A stretch of 64,000 bases of DNA from Bradyrhizobium sp. CCGUVB4N (GCF_024199945.1 NZ_JANADP010000001.1:7812001-7876000), one strand, 5' to 3'. Counted from the stretch's first letter, positions 1 to 8,586 are shown. The notes: generated by a model not told the origin, from the letters alone. Program-made: numbers and translations.

Positions 1-28
1 CCGAACACGTGAGCAGGTCGCTACAGCC

Positions 29-1006
29 ATGAACATGCAGGTCCTCGCCCTCGCCTTCCTCGCCACCGCCGCCGTCGGCGGCATCGCCTGGGTCTTTCTC
101 TATCCGCTGCTGTCGGGCGAACGGAAGGCCGAGAGCCGCCGGGCCTCGATCGGGCGCGCCGACGCGCCCGCGGCCAAGCAGGCTGAAAAGAGCCAGCGCT
201 CGCGCCGCGAGCAGGTCGAGACCTCGCTCAAGGACCTCGAGGCGAGGCGGGCGCAGGAAAAGAGCGTTCCGCTCCACGTCCGCATTTCACAGGCGGGGCT
301 CGACTGGACGCCGCAGAAATTCTGGATCGCATCCGCCGTCGTGGCAGGCGTGTTTTTCTTCGGCGCGCTATTCGGTGGCGGCGGCCTGATCGGCGCGGCC
401 GGTCTTGCCTTTGCCGGCGGCCTCGGCCTGCCGCGCTGGACGCTGGGCTTCCTGAAGAAGCGCCGCGAAAACAAGTTCCTGGCCGCGCTGCCCGACGCCG
501 TCGACGTCATCGTCCGCGGCATCAAGGCCGGCCTGCCGCTGTTCGAATCCATCAAGGTCGTTGCGGCCGACGCACCGGAGCCGCTGCGCAGCGAATTCCT
601 CGCCATCATCGAGACGCAGGCCATCGGCATGCCGCTCGGCGAGGCCTGCTCGCGCCTCTATGAGCGCATGCCGCTGCCGGAGGCCAATTTCTTCGGCATC
701 GTGGTGTCGATCCAGCAGAAGTCGGGCGGCAATCTCTCCGAAGCGCTGGGCAACCTCTCCAAGGTGCTGCGCGACCGCAAGAAGATGAAGGAAAAGATCC
801 AGGCGATGTCGATGGAAGCCAAGGCTTCGGCCGGCATCATCGGCTCGTTGCCGCCGATCGTGATGTTCCTCGTCTATCTCACGACGCCCGGCTACATCTC
901 CCTGCTGTGGACCCATCCCACCGGCCAGCTCATGCTGGTCGGCTGCGTTGCCTGGATGTCGGTCGGCATCATGGTGATGAAGAAGATGATCAACTTCGAT
1001 TTCTGA
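29..1006 (+). CDS. tadB: Tad pilus assembly inner-membrane protein TadB (type II secretion F domain)
   Basis: The 325-residue protein has an N-terminal membrane segment (about residues 4-26), a hydrophobic Gly-rich pair near 95-135, a T2SSF-type helical domain near 145-265 (with 'LPDAVDVIVRGIKAGLP' and 'QQKSGGNLSEAL') and two C-terminal membrane segments. This is the TadB layout. TadB and TadC form the inner-membrane platform that works with the TadA/CpaF ATPase to assemble Flp-type pili. tadC follows after 9 bases. The ATPase and pilin genes are not in the window and presumably lie upstream. The start follows only 28 bases of visible sequence, so the ribosome-binding site was not weighed heavily. 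Family assignment is firm; the split between TadB and TadC rests on gene order and the long charged stretch after the first helix. Confidence 0.92.
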   Translation: MNMQVLALAFLATAAVGGIAWVFLYPLLSGERKAESRRASIGRADAPAAKQAEKSQRSRREQVETSLKDLEARRAQEKSVPLHVRISQAGLDWTPQKFWIASAVVAGVFFFGALFGGGGLIGAAGLAFAGGLGLPRWTLGFLKKRRENKFLAALPDAVDVIVRGIKAGLPLFESIKVVAADAPEPLRSEFLAIIETQAIGMPLGEACSRLYERMPLPEANFFGIVVSIQQKSGGNLSEALGNLSKVLRDRKKMKEKIQAMSMEAKASAGIIGSLPPIVMFLVYLTTPGYISLLWTHPTGQLMLVGCVAWMSVGIMVMKKMINFDF

Positions 1007-1015
1007 CGGTGCCGT

Positions 1016-1990
1016 ATGGTCGACTTCCTCGTTACGAAACTGCATGACCCGCACTTCATGACCATGCTGCTGGCGGCCATCGCCGCCAGTGCCACGGTGT
1101 ATACGCTGGTGATGCCGCTGTTCGCCGGCGAGGGTCTCGCCAAGCGCATGAAGGCGGTGGCGAGCGAGCGCGAGCGGATCCGGCAGCGCGAGCGCGAACG
1201 CCTCAACAAGAGCGAGAAGGTCTCGCTGCGCCAGACCCCCAAGCAGCTCGTCTCCAAGGTGGTCGACGACTTCAACCTCACCAAATGGCTGGCGCAGGAA
1301 GCTGCGCGCGACAAGCTGATCATGGCGGGCTATCGCGGCCAGGCGCCTTACGTCACCTTCCTGTTCGCCCGCATGGTCGCGCCGCTCGTGCTGTTCGTCG
1401 GCTCGGTCGTCTACGTGTTCCTGATCGCCCATATGGATCGCCCGATGCCGATCAAGATCGGCATCTGCGTCGGTGCGGCCTATCTCGGCCTGCAGGCCCC
1501 GATGCTGTTCCTGAAGAACGCGATCTCCAAGCGCCAGCTCTCGATCAAGCGCGCCTTCCCCGATGCGCTCGACCTGCTGCTGATCTGCATCGAATCCGGC
1601 ATGTCGGTGGAAATGGCGTTCCGCAAGGTCGCGACCGAAATCGTCGGCCAGTCGATCGCGCTGTCGGAGGAGTTCACGCTGACCACCGCCGAGCTGTCCT
1701 ATTTGCAGGACCGCAAGGTGGCGTATGAAAACCTGGCGAAACGCACCGGGCTCGAAGGCGTCAAATCGGTGTGTCTGGCGCTTCAGCAGGCGGAACGCTA
1801 CGGCACCCCGCTCGGCCAATCCCTGCGCGTCATGGCGCAGGAGAACCGCGACATGCGCATGAACGAAGCCGAGAAGAAGGCCGCCGCGCTGCCGCCGAAG
1901 CTGACGGTGCCGATGATCCTGTTCTTCCTGCCGGTGCTGTTCGTCGTCATTCTCGGACCGACCGGCATCAAGATCTCCGAGCTGCACTGA
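1016..1990 (+). CDS. tadC: Tad pilus assembly inner-membrane protein TadC (type II secretion F domain)
   Basis: The 324-residue protein has the same architecture as its neighbour: an N-terminal membrane segment, a charged stretch rich in Glu and Arg near 45-75, two central membrane segments near 110-165, a T2SSF domain with 'FPDALDLLLICIESGMSVE', and a C-terminal hydrophobic segment. It lies 9 bases behind tadB in the same direction, as in Tad/Cpa operons. TadC is thought to form a hetero-oligomeric platform with TadB for Flp pilus extrusion. The downstream gene is convergent, so the plus-strand unit ends here. Confidence 0.92.
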   Translation: MVDFLVTKLHDPHFMTMLLAAIAASATVYTLVMPLFAGEGLAKRMKAVASERERIRQRERERLNKSEKVSLRQTPKQLVSKVVDDFNLTKWLAQEAARDKLIMAGYRGQAPYVTFLFARMVAPLVLFVGSVVYVFLIAHMDRPMPIKIGICVGAAYLGLQAPMLFLKNAISKRQLSIKRAFPDALDLLLICIESGMSVEMAFRKVATEIVGQSIALSEEFTLTTAELSYLQDRKVAYENLAKRTGLEGVKSVCLALQQAERYGTPLGQSLRVMAQENRDMRMNEAEKKAAALPPKLTVPMILFFLPVLFVVILGPTGIKISELH

Positions 1991-2007
1991 CGCAGCGGGA
2001 CAAAACC

Positions 2008-2046
2008 GCGAAACAACCCCATGCACAGTAGCCGGCCAAGGCCGGC
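2008..2046. repeat. Intergenic dispersed motif plus 7-bp-arm palindrome between tadC and tadD
   Basis: The 15-base motif accccatgcacagta (2016-2030) recurs exactly at 28908-28922, both times after a gcgaaa-like lead-in and both times between convergent genes. Directly after it lies gccggcc-aa-ggccggc (2031-2046), which could form a hairpin between the ends of tadC and the tadD-like gene. Bidirectional terminator or dispersed-repeat function is inferred. Confidence 0.5.
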
Positions 2047-2120
2047 CGGATGCCATGTGGATCGCTGCAAAGCTCCGAAGTATCTGACGAAATTCTCCTG
2101 ATCGCGCCGAGGGCGGCGGA

Positions 2121-2933
2121 TCAGTCGGGCTGGCTGAGCGAGGCGACCGGCGTCCGCTTCGGCGCGCCGCGCGAACCATCATTGCGGTTCAGCATTTCCT
2201 TGAGATAGGCGACATTGGCCGCCGCCTGGTCCGGCGGCAGGTCCGCCTTCACGATGGTCTCCGCTTCCGCGAAGCGTCCCTGCAGGCCGACCACCAGCGC
2301 GAGATTCTGCCGCACCCGGGCGCTCGCATGCGGCGAGGCGTAGGCCTGCCGCAGCGCTTCCTCGGCTTTCGGCAGCTCCTTCGTGAGCATGTAGGACAGG
2401 CCGAGATTGGAGAGCACGCCGGGATCGCCGGGCGCAATCTTGAGCGCACTCGCATAATAGCTGCGCGCCTCTTCGTGACGGCCCATCTGGTCGAGCGCCG
2501 TGCCCTGCACCGAGAGCAGGCGCCAGTCCGGATTGTCGGGCGAATGCGCCTTCGACAGCACGTCGAAGGCCTGCTGGAAATTACCGGTGTCGGCGAGCGC
2601 GCGGCCATATTGGGCAAGCAGCGGCTTGTTGCCGGGATTGGCGATGGTCGCCTGTTCGAGCACGGCGGCGGCCTGGGCACGCTGCCCGTTGGCGCGCAGG
2701 GCCTGGCCGTAGGCCAGCGCCGCGTCGGGATCCTTGGGGTTGGCGCGATAGCGCTCGCTATAGGCCTCCATGGCGCGCGCCGGATCGGCCGGGGCGGCCT
2801 CCGCCTTCGGGCCGATCGAGCCGGTCACATCCGAGAGCTTTGACATTGCCGTGCAGCCGCCGAGGCTCGCGGCCGCGAGCGCAATCAGCGAGGCGGAGGC
2901 AAGAAGCCGGGCAGGACGGAACCATTGACGCAT
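2121..2933 (-). CDS. tadD: TadD-like tetratricopeptide-repeat lipoprotein
   Basis: The 270-residue protein has a lipoprotein signal peptide: Arg-rich start, hydrophobic core, lipobox SLGGC with Cys27 as the acylated residue. TPR-type repeats follow (about residues 50-235), for example around 'ALAYGQALRANGQRAQAAAV', 'PGVLSNLGLSYMLTKELPKA' and 'ASARVRQNLALVVGLQGRFA'. TadD is the TPR lipoprotein of Tad systems, thought to help assemble the outer-membrane secretin. Convergence with tadB-tadC supports the assignment. An unrelated TPR lipoprotein would look similar, so the symbol rests partly on context. Confidence 0.82.
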   Translation of the reverse strand: MRQWFRPARLLASASLIALAAASLGGCTAMSKLSDVTGSIGPKAEAAPADPARAMEAYSERYRANPKDPDAALAYGQALRANGQRAQAAAVLEQATIANPGNKPLLAQYGRALADTGNFQQAFDVLSKAHSPDNPDWRLLSVQGTALDQMGRHEEARSYYASALKIAPGDPGVLSNLGLSYMLTKELPKAEEALRQAYASPHASARVRQNLALVVGLQGRFAEAETIVKADLPPDQAAANVAYLKEMLNRNDGSRGAPKRTPVASLSQPD

Positions 2934-3004
2934 GACGCTTTGACTCTCGAGCCGATTGATCGAGCTGAACGCGTCAGCAATAGACTGTTAACCCTAATGG
3001 CCGG

Positions 3005-4513
3005 TTAACGAGGAAGGTCCCCGCCTTGTGGCGGCATCTCGCCGCTCAGGCCCAGATCGAGGCCGAGCAGCTTCACCTGGTCGTTCAGGTCGCGCAGCAA
3101 TTGCAGTCGCTGCTGCGTCCTCGGCGCGATGTCGGCAGCCTCGCGCGGCAGCGTCGGCCACTGCCGCGCGAGGTCGTCGCGATTGACCAGGCGGTCGGCG
3201 CGGAGCTCGTCGAGCGCGGCGCGCTCGATGCCGAGCGTGTCGGCGCATTGTCCGATCAACTGATGGAGCAGCCGCTTCACGTCTGCCAGCGCCGCGAGGT
3301 CGGACCTCTGGGCCGACTTCGCGAACCTGCCGGAGAGATCTGCCCAGGCATGGGAGGTGACGAGATAGGTGTAGAGGATGTCCGCCCAATCCTGTCCACC
3401 GTCGTCGTAGAAGGCGCGACGCGACAGCAGCCGATGGGCCAGCGCCAGGACCTGGTCCCGCTTCAGCGATGCGCATGAGGCGATCTCGATCACGGACTGG
3501 ACAGCGGGATCGCGCGACAGATCTCGCCCCACCGGAAGCCTGACGACGCCATCCGGCAGATTCGAGTCGAGCGGCCTGAAGGCGCCATCATTGCGTGGCC
3601 GCGAATAGCGGGCGATTGCGAAGCAGTACTCGGGCCGCGCGGCGTCGGAGGCCGCGCCAAAATGGATGATGTTGAAGCCGGCGTCGTCGCCGCCCTGCCC
3701 GGTGGAGGACGGGCAGGAGAGCAGATAGATCGTGCGCCAGAAATCCTCAGCCCCGCTCAAGGGCGCACGCGGGTCGGGGATCGAATAGCGGGTGAGCCCC
3801 TCGACATGCCGGTGCCCGTGCAGCACCAGATTGACGTTGAGCGAGGTGGCGGCTTCGAGAAAGGTCGCGGGGGCGGCCAGATACATCAGCGGCTCATCGG
3901 GGACGCCGAGAAACCGCTTGCCCTCGCCGGTCGCCTGCGGCAGCGGATGATGATGCAACGCCAGCACGCGCACCAGATTTTCCATGGGCTCGGAATAATC
4001 CGCGCGTCCGGCCGAGCCCATGCTGCCCGCGAGCTCGACGCTCAGCCGGGCCGATTGCGCCACCAACGCGTGATAGGCCCGCTCATCGAAGTTGCCGCTG
4101 GCAAGCGTCGTCAGGCTTGCCCTGTTGGAATCGAGCAGCACCAGATCGAGACCGGCCTGGCGGTAATAGACGCTCTTCGAGGTGCGCGGCAGGTGCAGAT
4201 AGTCGTAGGCATCGTGCCGGCCGCCGCGCTGACTGGGACGCTTGACGTCGTGATTGCCGGCGACCGCCTGGATGTCGGTGAACAGGCCGGTCTGCCGGAA
4301 GGACGCGATGACCGCGAGCGCTTCGTCGAGCGCGCGCGGCGTCGGGTCGTTCACGATATCGCCTGTGATCAGCAGGATGCGATCGGGCACATCCGAGAAA
4401 TCCGCCATCCGCTCGCGCAACGCTTCGGCAAGGGCCTCGATCGTCGCAAGCAGCCGGCCGGACCCGTCCAGATGCAGGTCGGAAATCTGCACAATGACAA
4501 ACGATCTATCCAT
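3005..4513 (-). CDS. Calcineurin-like metallophosphoesterase
   Basis: I place the start at 4513 because AAGGAG lies at the right distance upstream; a 27-codon upstream extension in frame has no such site. The 502-residue protein carries the dinuclear-metal phosphoesterase motifs in order: 'ISDLHLDG' (Asp12, His14), 'ITGDIVNDP', 'AGNHD', a 'LHHHP' segment and 'LHGHRH'. These resemble class III cyclic-nucleotide phosphodiesterase-type enzymes such as CpdA, but this protein is about 200 residues longer, with an unrecognised C-terminal helical region (from about residue 330). The substrate cannot be predicted. There is no signal peptide, so it is probably cytoplasmic. It stands alone between tadD and a small membrane-protein gene. 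Confidence 0.85.
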   Translation of the reverse strand: MDRSFVIVQISDLHLDGSGRLLATIEALAEALRERMADFSDVPDRILLITGDIVNDPTPRALDEALAVIASFRQTGLFTDIQAVAGNHDVKRPSQRGGRHDAYDYLHLPRTSKSVYYRQAGLDLVLLDSNRASLTTLASGNFDERAYHALVAQSARLSVELAGSMGSAGRADYSEPMENLVRVLALHHHPLPQATGEGKRFLGVPDEPLMYLAAPATFLEAATSLNVNLVLHGHRHVEGLTRYSIPDPRAPLSGAEDFWRTIYLLSCPSSTGQGGDDAGFNIIHFGAASDAARPEYCFAIARYSRPRNDGAFRPLDSNLPDGVVRLPVGRDLSRDPAVQSVIEIASCASLKRDQVLALAHRLLSRRAFYDDGGQDWADILYTYLVTSHAWADLSGRFAKSAQRSDLAALADVKRLLHQLIGQCADTLGIERAALDELRADRLVNRDDLARQWPTLPREAADIAPRTQQRLQLLRDLNDQVKLLGLDLGLSGEMPPQGGDLPR

Positions 4514-4589
4514 GTTGCGCCGCTCCTTGCGAATGCTGCGTCGCCCAAACGATTGAGAGGATTGCCGTCGACGAAGAGTGCAGCCAGGT

Positions 4590-4617
4590 ATCAACCCGGA
4601 TCGGCATCAACCCGGAT
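4590..4617. repeat. Short direct repeat upstream of the phosphoesterase gene
   Basis: The 12-base word atcaacccggat occurs at 4590-4601 and again at 4606-4617, a 16-base period, upstream of the phosphoesterase start at 4513. It could be a tandem regulator site or chance. The rest of 4618-4788 shows no gene. Confidence 0.3.
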
Positions 4618-4788
4618 TCAAGCGGCGCTGCTGCGCTCGATACGTGCAGTCGCGCGCGACACAATCTAAAAATATCGAGCAATAATGCCACAACCGCGGC
4701 GCTAGTAAAGCCCTGCGGCACTGCGCTCGTGAACGGCAGTTCTCAAACGAGATACGCGCGCAATCAGCCGATTGTTTCGCTGGCACGA

Positions 4789-4992
4789 TCAATATTCAAT
4801 GGCGAGACGCTTGCGGATTTCGTCGATGCGCTTGTCGAGCGCATCGAACCGCGCATGAATCGAACGGTCATGGAGATAGAAGACGTAGCCGCCGGCGAGG
4901 AACGCGAAGACCCAGTGGTGATGCTCGACATAGCCAAAGACAGCCTCGACGGCCTGGCCGATGAATGTGATCACGCCCCACACAAATTCCAT
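4789..4992 (-). CDS. Small membrane protein with charged C-terminal helix
   Basis: The 67-residue product begins at 4992 behind a strong GGGAGG ribosome-binding site seven bases upstream. A longer in-frame version reaching 5184 has no comparable site and an implausible Cys/Arg-rich extension. Residues about 5-22 and 28-45 are hydrophobic, followed by a charged amphipathic stretch ('SIHARFDALDKRIDEIRKRL') that could form a short coiled coil. I do not recognise the family. It is divergent from the aminopeptidase gene; the 191 bases between them must hold both promoters, but I see no clear operator. Confidence 0.65.
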   Translation of the reverse strand: MEFVWGVITFIGQAVEAVFGYVEHHHWVFAFLAGGYVFYLHDRSIHARFDALDKRIDEIRKRLAIEY

Positions 4993-5183
4993 TGCACGTC
5001 CTCCCGGCACGCTTCGTCTTCGGTCACCGGCGTTCTCTGCGCAACCTGGCAACCGCCGCCGGAACCTAGCATGGCTGCTGCTCTGCGAGTAGCGGCTCAC
5101 TGAGCGGTGACAGCAAAGCCGATTGCAGCCACCGCAAAACTCTGCGAAGTCTCCTCCACCCGAATGACCTTGCGGACCCGCCA

Positions 5184-6557
5184 ATGCCTTCCGTCTTCGA
5201 GACGTCCACGACTGCCACCCCGATCACCTTCGTCACCAAATCGAGCTGGGATGCCGTGCGCGAAACGCTGCCGCCGGCGCAACGCCAGTTCGCCACCGCG
5301 AGCGCCTTTGCCGCCAAACCGGGCGGCTATCTCGCGCTGCCCGCGCCCGACGGAACGATCGCGCAAGTGCTGTTCGGGCTCGAGGACGACGGTGCCAGAT
5401 CGCGCGATCGGTTCCGGCCGGGCGCATTGCCGGGCCTGCTGCCGCCGGGCACCTATCGCTTTGCCAATGCACCGCACGATACGCGGCTGGCGGCGCTCGC
5501 CTTCGCACTTGGCTGCTACCGCTTCGCCCGTTACCGCAAGGCGGACCGCCCCGACGTCCGACTGGTGCCGCCCGACGGCGTCGACCCCGCCGAGATCAAC
5601 CGCATGGCGGATGCCGCGATGCTGGCGCGCGATCTCATAAACGCGCCATCCAACGACATGGGGCCGGAGGAGCTGGCCGCGGCCGCGCAAGAGCTCGCCG
5701 CTGAGTTCGGCGCAAGCTACGCCTGCACCATCGGCGAGGAGCTGGAGACAAGCTTCCCGCTGATCCATGCGGTCGGCATGGCCTCCAGCCGTGCGCCGCG
5801 GCTGATCGACATCGGCTGGGGGGATTCCGGCCATCCCAAGGTGACGCTGATCGGCAAAGGCGTCTGCTTCGATACCGGCGGGCTCGATCTGAAGCCGTCG
5901 AGCGGCATGCTGATCATGAAGAAGGACATGGGCGGCGCCGCCAACGTGCTGGCGCTGGCGCGCATGGTGATGGATGCGAAGCTGAAGGTGCGGCTGCGCG
6001 TGCTGATTCCGGCCGTCGAGAACGCGGTCTCCGGCAATGCCTTCCGCCCGCTCGACATCTTCACCTCCCGCAAGGGCATCACCGTCGAGATCGGCAATAC
6101 CGACGCGGAAGGCCGGCTGGTGCTTGCCGACGCGCTGGCGCTGGCCGACGAGGAGAAGCCTGAGCTGCTGATCGATCTGGGCACCCTGACCGGTGCAGCG
6201 CGGGTCGCGCTGGGACCGGATTTACCGCCCTTTTACACCAATGATGAGACGCTGGCCGCCGACGTCGCGCGCTGCGCGGCGAAGGAGAACGATCCGTTGT
6301 GGCGCATGCCGCTGTGGCCGCCTTACGATGCCTGGCTGGACTCCAAGACCGCCACCATCACCAACGCACCGTCCGGCGGCTTTGCCGGCTCGATCACCTG
6401 CGCGCTGTTCCTGCAACGTTTCGTCGAGCAAGCCCAAAGCTGGCTTCACGTGGATATTTATGGCTGGACGCCGTCGGCCAAGCCGGCGCGCCCCGAGGGC
6501 GGCGAATGCCAGGCCGCCCGCGCCATCTACAAGGTGCTGAGCGAGCGCTATGCATGA
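5184..6557 (+). CDS. Leucyl aminopeptidase family protein (peptidase M17)
   Basis: The 457-residue cytosolic metallopeptidase has the M17 catalytic domain: 'IGKGVCFDTGGLDLKPS' (metal and catalytic Lys region), 'MKKDMGGAANVL', and the signature NTDAEGRL starting at Asn305, which supplies metal ligands and the catalytic Arg. The N-terminal third is the variable M17 regulatory domain. It would remove N-terminal residues from peptides using two divalent metals. The stop overlaps the start of the NlpC/P60 gene by 8 bases, so the two are translationally coupled and may act together in recycling peptides, including cell-wall peptides; that link is inferred. It is shorter than classic PepA (about 500 residues). 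Confidence 0.92.
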   Translation: MPSVFETSTTATPITFVTKSSWDAVRETLPPAQRQFATASAFAAKPGGYLALPAPDGTIAQVLFGLEDDGARSRDRFRPGALPGLLPPGTYRFANAPHDTRLAALAFALGCYRFARYRKADRPDVRLVPPDGVDPAEINRMADAAMLARDLINAPSNDMGPEELAAAAQELAAEFGASYACTIGEELETSFPLIHAVGMASSRAPRLIDIGWGDSGHPKVTLIGKGVCFDTGGLDLKPSSGMLIMKKDMGGAANVLALARMVMDAKLKVRLRVLIPAVENAVSGNAFRPLDIFTSRKGITVEIGNTDAEGRLVLADALALADEEKPELLIDLGTLTGAARVALGPDLPPFYTNDETLAADVARCAAKENDPLWRMPLWPPYDAWLDSKTATITNAPSGGFAGSITCALFLQRFVEQAQSWLHVDIYGWTPSAKPARPEGGECQAARAIYKVLSERYA

Positions 6558-7392
6558 TCCGCGATTGACACCGGCGCGCGGCGACCTCGCAGCGAAATAC
6601 CTCGAAGGCAAGGTGAAGGCCGATCGCTTCGTCGCGGGCGACGAATTCGAGGTGGTCGCCCCCATCGCGCCGGTGCGCGAGCAAGCCTCCTCGAACGCGA
6701 TGCTGATGACGGAGGCGCTGCGCGGCGAGCGGGTCACGGTCTACGACCGCAACGGCGAAGGCTGGGCCTGGGGCCAGCTCGGTGGCGACGGCTATGTCGG
6801 CTGGCTGCCGGACGCTGCCCTGATGAAGCCAGCGGCCGATCCGACGCACAAGGTCAGCGCGCTACGGACGCTCGCCTTTCCCGGTCCCTCGATCAAGCTG
6901 CCGCCGGTCGACACGCTGGTGCTGGGATCAAGGCTCACGATCGCGCGCGAGGACGGAAATTTTGCCGTCACACGCGAGGGGACATTCCTGCCAAAAACCC
7001 ATCTCGCGCCGCTCGACCATCGCGAACAGGACTTCGTTGCGGTCGCCGAGCGCTTCGTCGGCACGCCCTATCTCTGGGGCGGCAAGAGCAGTTTGGGCAT
7101 CGACTGCTCCGGCCTCGTCCAGGTCTCGCTGACATCAGCCGGCACCGGCTGCCCGCGCGACAGCGACATGCAGCAGGCCGGGCTCGGCCGCACACTGGAG
7201 CCGCACGAGCGGAACAGTTTGCTGCGCGGCGATCTGATTTTCTGGAAGGGCCATGTCGCCATCGTCCGCGGTGCCGACACGATGGTTCACGCCAATGCGC
7301 ATCACATGGCTACGGTGATCGAGCCAATCGCACTGGCGATCGCACGGATCAAGGCAGCCGGCAGCGAAGTCGTCGCGATCAAGCGGCTGTAG
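6550..7392 (+). CDS. NlpC/P60 family cysteine peptidase with SH3-like domains
   Basis: The 280-residue protein has two SH3-like segments (about 25-95 and 100-150) and a C-terminal NlpC/P60 domain from about 155. The catalytic Cys is in 'LGIDCSGLVQ' (Cys186) and the His in 'WKGHVAIV' (His235). This layout matches gamma-D-glutamyl-diamino acid endopeptidases of the YkfC/dipeptidyl-peptidase VI type, which cut murein peptides. No signal peptide is seen, which favours a cytoplasmic recycling role next to the overlapping M17 aminopeptidase. A C-terminal fragment of a related gene lies about 2.2 kb downstream (9633-9695). Confidence 0.9.
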   Translation: MHDPRLTPARGDLAAKYLEGKVKADRFVAGDEFEVVAPIAPVREQASSNAMLMTEALRGERVTVYDRNGEGWAWGQLGGDGYVGWLPDAALMKPAADPTHKVSALRTLAFPGPSIKLPPVDTLVLGSRLTIAREDGNFAVTREGTFLPKTHLAPLDHREQDFVAVAERFVGTPYLWGGKSSLGIDCSGLVQVSLTSAGTGCPRDSDMQQAGLGRTLEPHERNSLLRGDLIFWKGHVAIVRGADTMVHANAHHMATVIEPIALAIARIKAAGSEVVAIKRL

Positions 7393-7438
7393 CCGCGCCA
7401 AAAAAAGCTGCCGTTCCGTACCCGGTGCAAGCGATAGA

Positions 7439-7452
7439 TTGATCTATCTCAA
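7439..7452 (+). promoter_or_regulatory. FixK/FNR-type box upstream of the universal stress protein gene
   Basis: The 14 bases ttgatctatctcaa fit TTGA-N6-TCAA exactly, the consensus for FixK2/FNR-family activators in Bradyrhizobium. It ends 71 bases before the UspA start codon, which leaves room for a promoter with the box near -41. Oxygen-limited induction of uspA genes by FixK/FNR proteins is known in this group; its use here is inferred. Confidence 0.55.
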
Positions 7453-7523
7453 GCTCCGTCCGAAATGCGGACCCAGCTTACCTTCACAAACCGGAGATGC
7501 GTCCGGGAGATCGGAAGGTTGGC

Positions 7524-7907
7524 ATGTATCGGCATATTCTCATTCCGACAGATGGCTCCGAGCTGGCACAGCGCGGGGTTGCGCATGGATTGGCGTTGGC
7601 CAAATCCGAGGGCGCGAAGGTATCTCTCATCTATGTCGTGGAACCGTTGCTTGCCATCACCGGCGATTATGCGAGCGTGCTGGATCACGCGGAAATAGCG
7701 GCCCGGGAGGCCGGCGTATCCTGCGAGACAATTCAGGTGGAGCACGGTCAGCCTGACCAAGCCATCGTCGCAGCGGCCGATGCCAAGGGCTGCGATCTCA
7801 TCGTCATGTCGTGGCATGGCCGCAGCGGTCTTTCGACGCTTCTCATCGGCAGCGTGACAAACAAGGTGCTGACCTACGCGAAAATCCCCGTGCTGGTCTG
7901 CCGGTGA
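7524..7907 (+). CDS. Universal stress protein, UspA family, ATP-binding type
   Basis: I choose 7524 because GGAAGG lies six bases upstream; an ATG at 7497 has its purine run too close. The 127-residue protein is one USP domain: beta1 'HILIPTDGSELA', then the nucleotide-binding G-2x-G-9x-T motif at 'GRSGLSTLLIGSVT' near the C terminus, so it belongs to the ATP-binding subclass. Such proteins aid survival under oxygen, nutrient or redox stress. The FixK-type box upstream suggests low-oxygen control. It is separate from the NlpC/P60 gene (131 bases) and convergent with the small gene at 8001-8249. Confidence 0.9.
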   Translation: MYRHILIPTDGSELAQRGVAHGLALAKSEGAKVSLIYVVEPLLAITGDYASVLDHAEIAAREAGVSCETIQVEHGQPDQAIVAAADAKGCDLIVMSWHGRSGLSTLLIGSVTNKVLTYAKIPVLVCR

Positions 7908-7918
7908 ACATGAAGCTC

Positions 7919-8004
7919 GTAGGATGGGCAGAGCGCAGCGAAACCCATCGTTCCAACGGCGCGACCGCAAAGCGATGGGTTTCACTGCGCTCTACCCATC
8001 CTAC
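7919..8004. repeat. Palindromic repeat family A, copy 1
   Basis: The ends gtaggatggg and cccatcctac are complementary, and the inner arms (agcgaaacccatc / gatgggtttc) extend the stem, so about 86 bases fold into one long hairpin. Further copies are at 8691-8776 and 12054-12139, with a half copy at 9191-9242. It lies between convergent genes, and its outer end supplies the TAG stop of the minus-strand gene at 8001. Confidence 0.85.
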
Positions 8005-8249
8005 AGGACTTTGACGTCCGTCTTGAGCACTCGCCACGCAACCAGCACAAGAACAAGAACCCCACACGAAATTGCGGCCGCTGCTATGAAGCCGGGGTAG
8101 TCGCGCACCAAAAGGTACAAAGAAGCGCCGACCAACCAGATGACCCCGTAGATAACCCACAGGATCATCTCGCCAATAAAGTAAGCTCCCAGAGGCCCAA
8201 CGACGTCGTCCAACATATCCAGCTCAGAGACGAAATCCGCGAGCTTCAT
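8001..8249 (-). CDS. Hypothetical two-helix membrane protein
   Basis: From the ATG at 8249 the product is about 82 residues with two hydrophobic segments ('GEMILWVIYGVIWLVGASLY' and 'FIAAAAISCGVLVLVLVAW') joined by a short charged loop. No strong ribosome-binding site marks a start. The frame stays open to 8381, but that extension has no membrane or domain character, so the start is uncertain. The TAG stop falls in the outer arm of the palindromic repeat, which suggests the original C terminus was altered when the repeat arrived. I do not recognise the family. It is convergent with uspA. Confidence 0.45.
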   Translation of the reverse strand: MKLADFVSELDMLDDVVGPLGAYFIGEMILWVIYGVIWLVGASLYLLVRDYPGFIAAAAISCGVLVLVLVAWRVLKTDVKVL

Positions 8250-8332
8250 AAGAAGTACGTCAGATCGCGCCAATCGGCGTTCAATGGGAGACAACACAAG
8301 CGTGTTATATTTCTCCGCGCCTCCGGTATCGC

Positions 8333-8376
8333 AGGATGGGCAGAGCACAGCGACATCCATCAGTCGCTCCACCCAT
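8333..8376. repeat. Degenerate family A palindrome beside peptide gene 1
   Basis: gatgggcagagcacagcg followed by ctccacccatc resembles the two arms of the gtaggatggg repeat but is shortened and mismatched. A similarly decayed copy lies in the same position beside the second peptide gene (9713-9757), so it belongs to the duplicated block. Confidence 0.5.
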
Positions 8377-8391
8377 CTCACCGCCCGTTCC

Positions 8392-8586
8392 TCAGAACAG
8401 ACGCATATGCGGATTTTTCAACAGACCACCGCCGCCCAAAAGCGGCGGGTTCTCGACGCGCAGCGGCGGGGGCGGTTCGTAGACGCTACCGGGGCCTCCC
8501 CTCGATGCCGAACCACCGACGACTCCGTCGAGTTCGACTGCGGATAGCTCGCGCTTCACCTCCGCGTCGATCGCAATAAACCTCAT
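8392..8586 (-). CDS. Double-glycine-leader small peptide, paralog 1
   Basis: The start at 8586 has AGGAGT eight bases upstream; a 30-codon upstream extension in the same frame overlaps the conserved promoter region and is not favoured. The 64-residue product has a leader 'VKRELSAVELDGVVGG' ending in Gly-Gly near residue 25, the pattern of bacteriocin-type leaders cut by C39-peptidase ABC exporters. A Gly/Pro-rich, cysteine-free core of about 39 residues follows ('RVENPPLLGGGGLLKNP', ending RLF). The gene at 9770-9961 is a clear paralog. No exporter or maturation enzyme is adjacent. Function is unknown: a secreted peptide, antimicrobial or signal is possible. Confidence 0.68.
   Translation of the reverse strand: MRFIAIDAEVKRELSAVELDGVVGGSASRGGPGSVYEPPPPLRVENPPLLGGGGLLKNPHMRLF

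Noticed and set aside
7913..8014. Small plus-strand frame encoding a 'GWAERSETH'-like sequence through repeat family A
   Set aside because: This is translation of the palindromic repeat itself; similar peptides appear wherever the repeat occurs.
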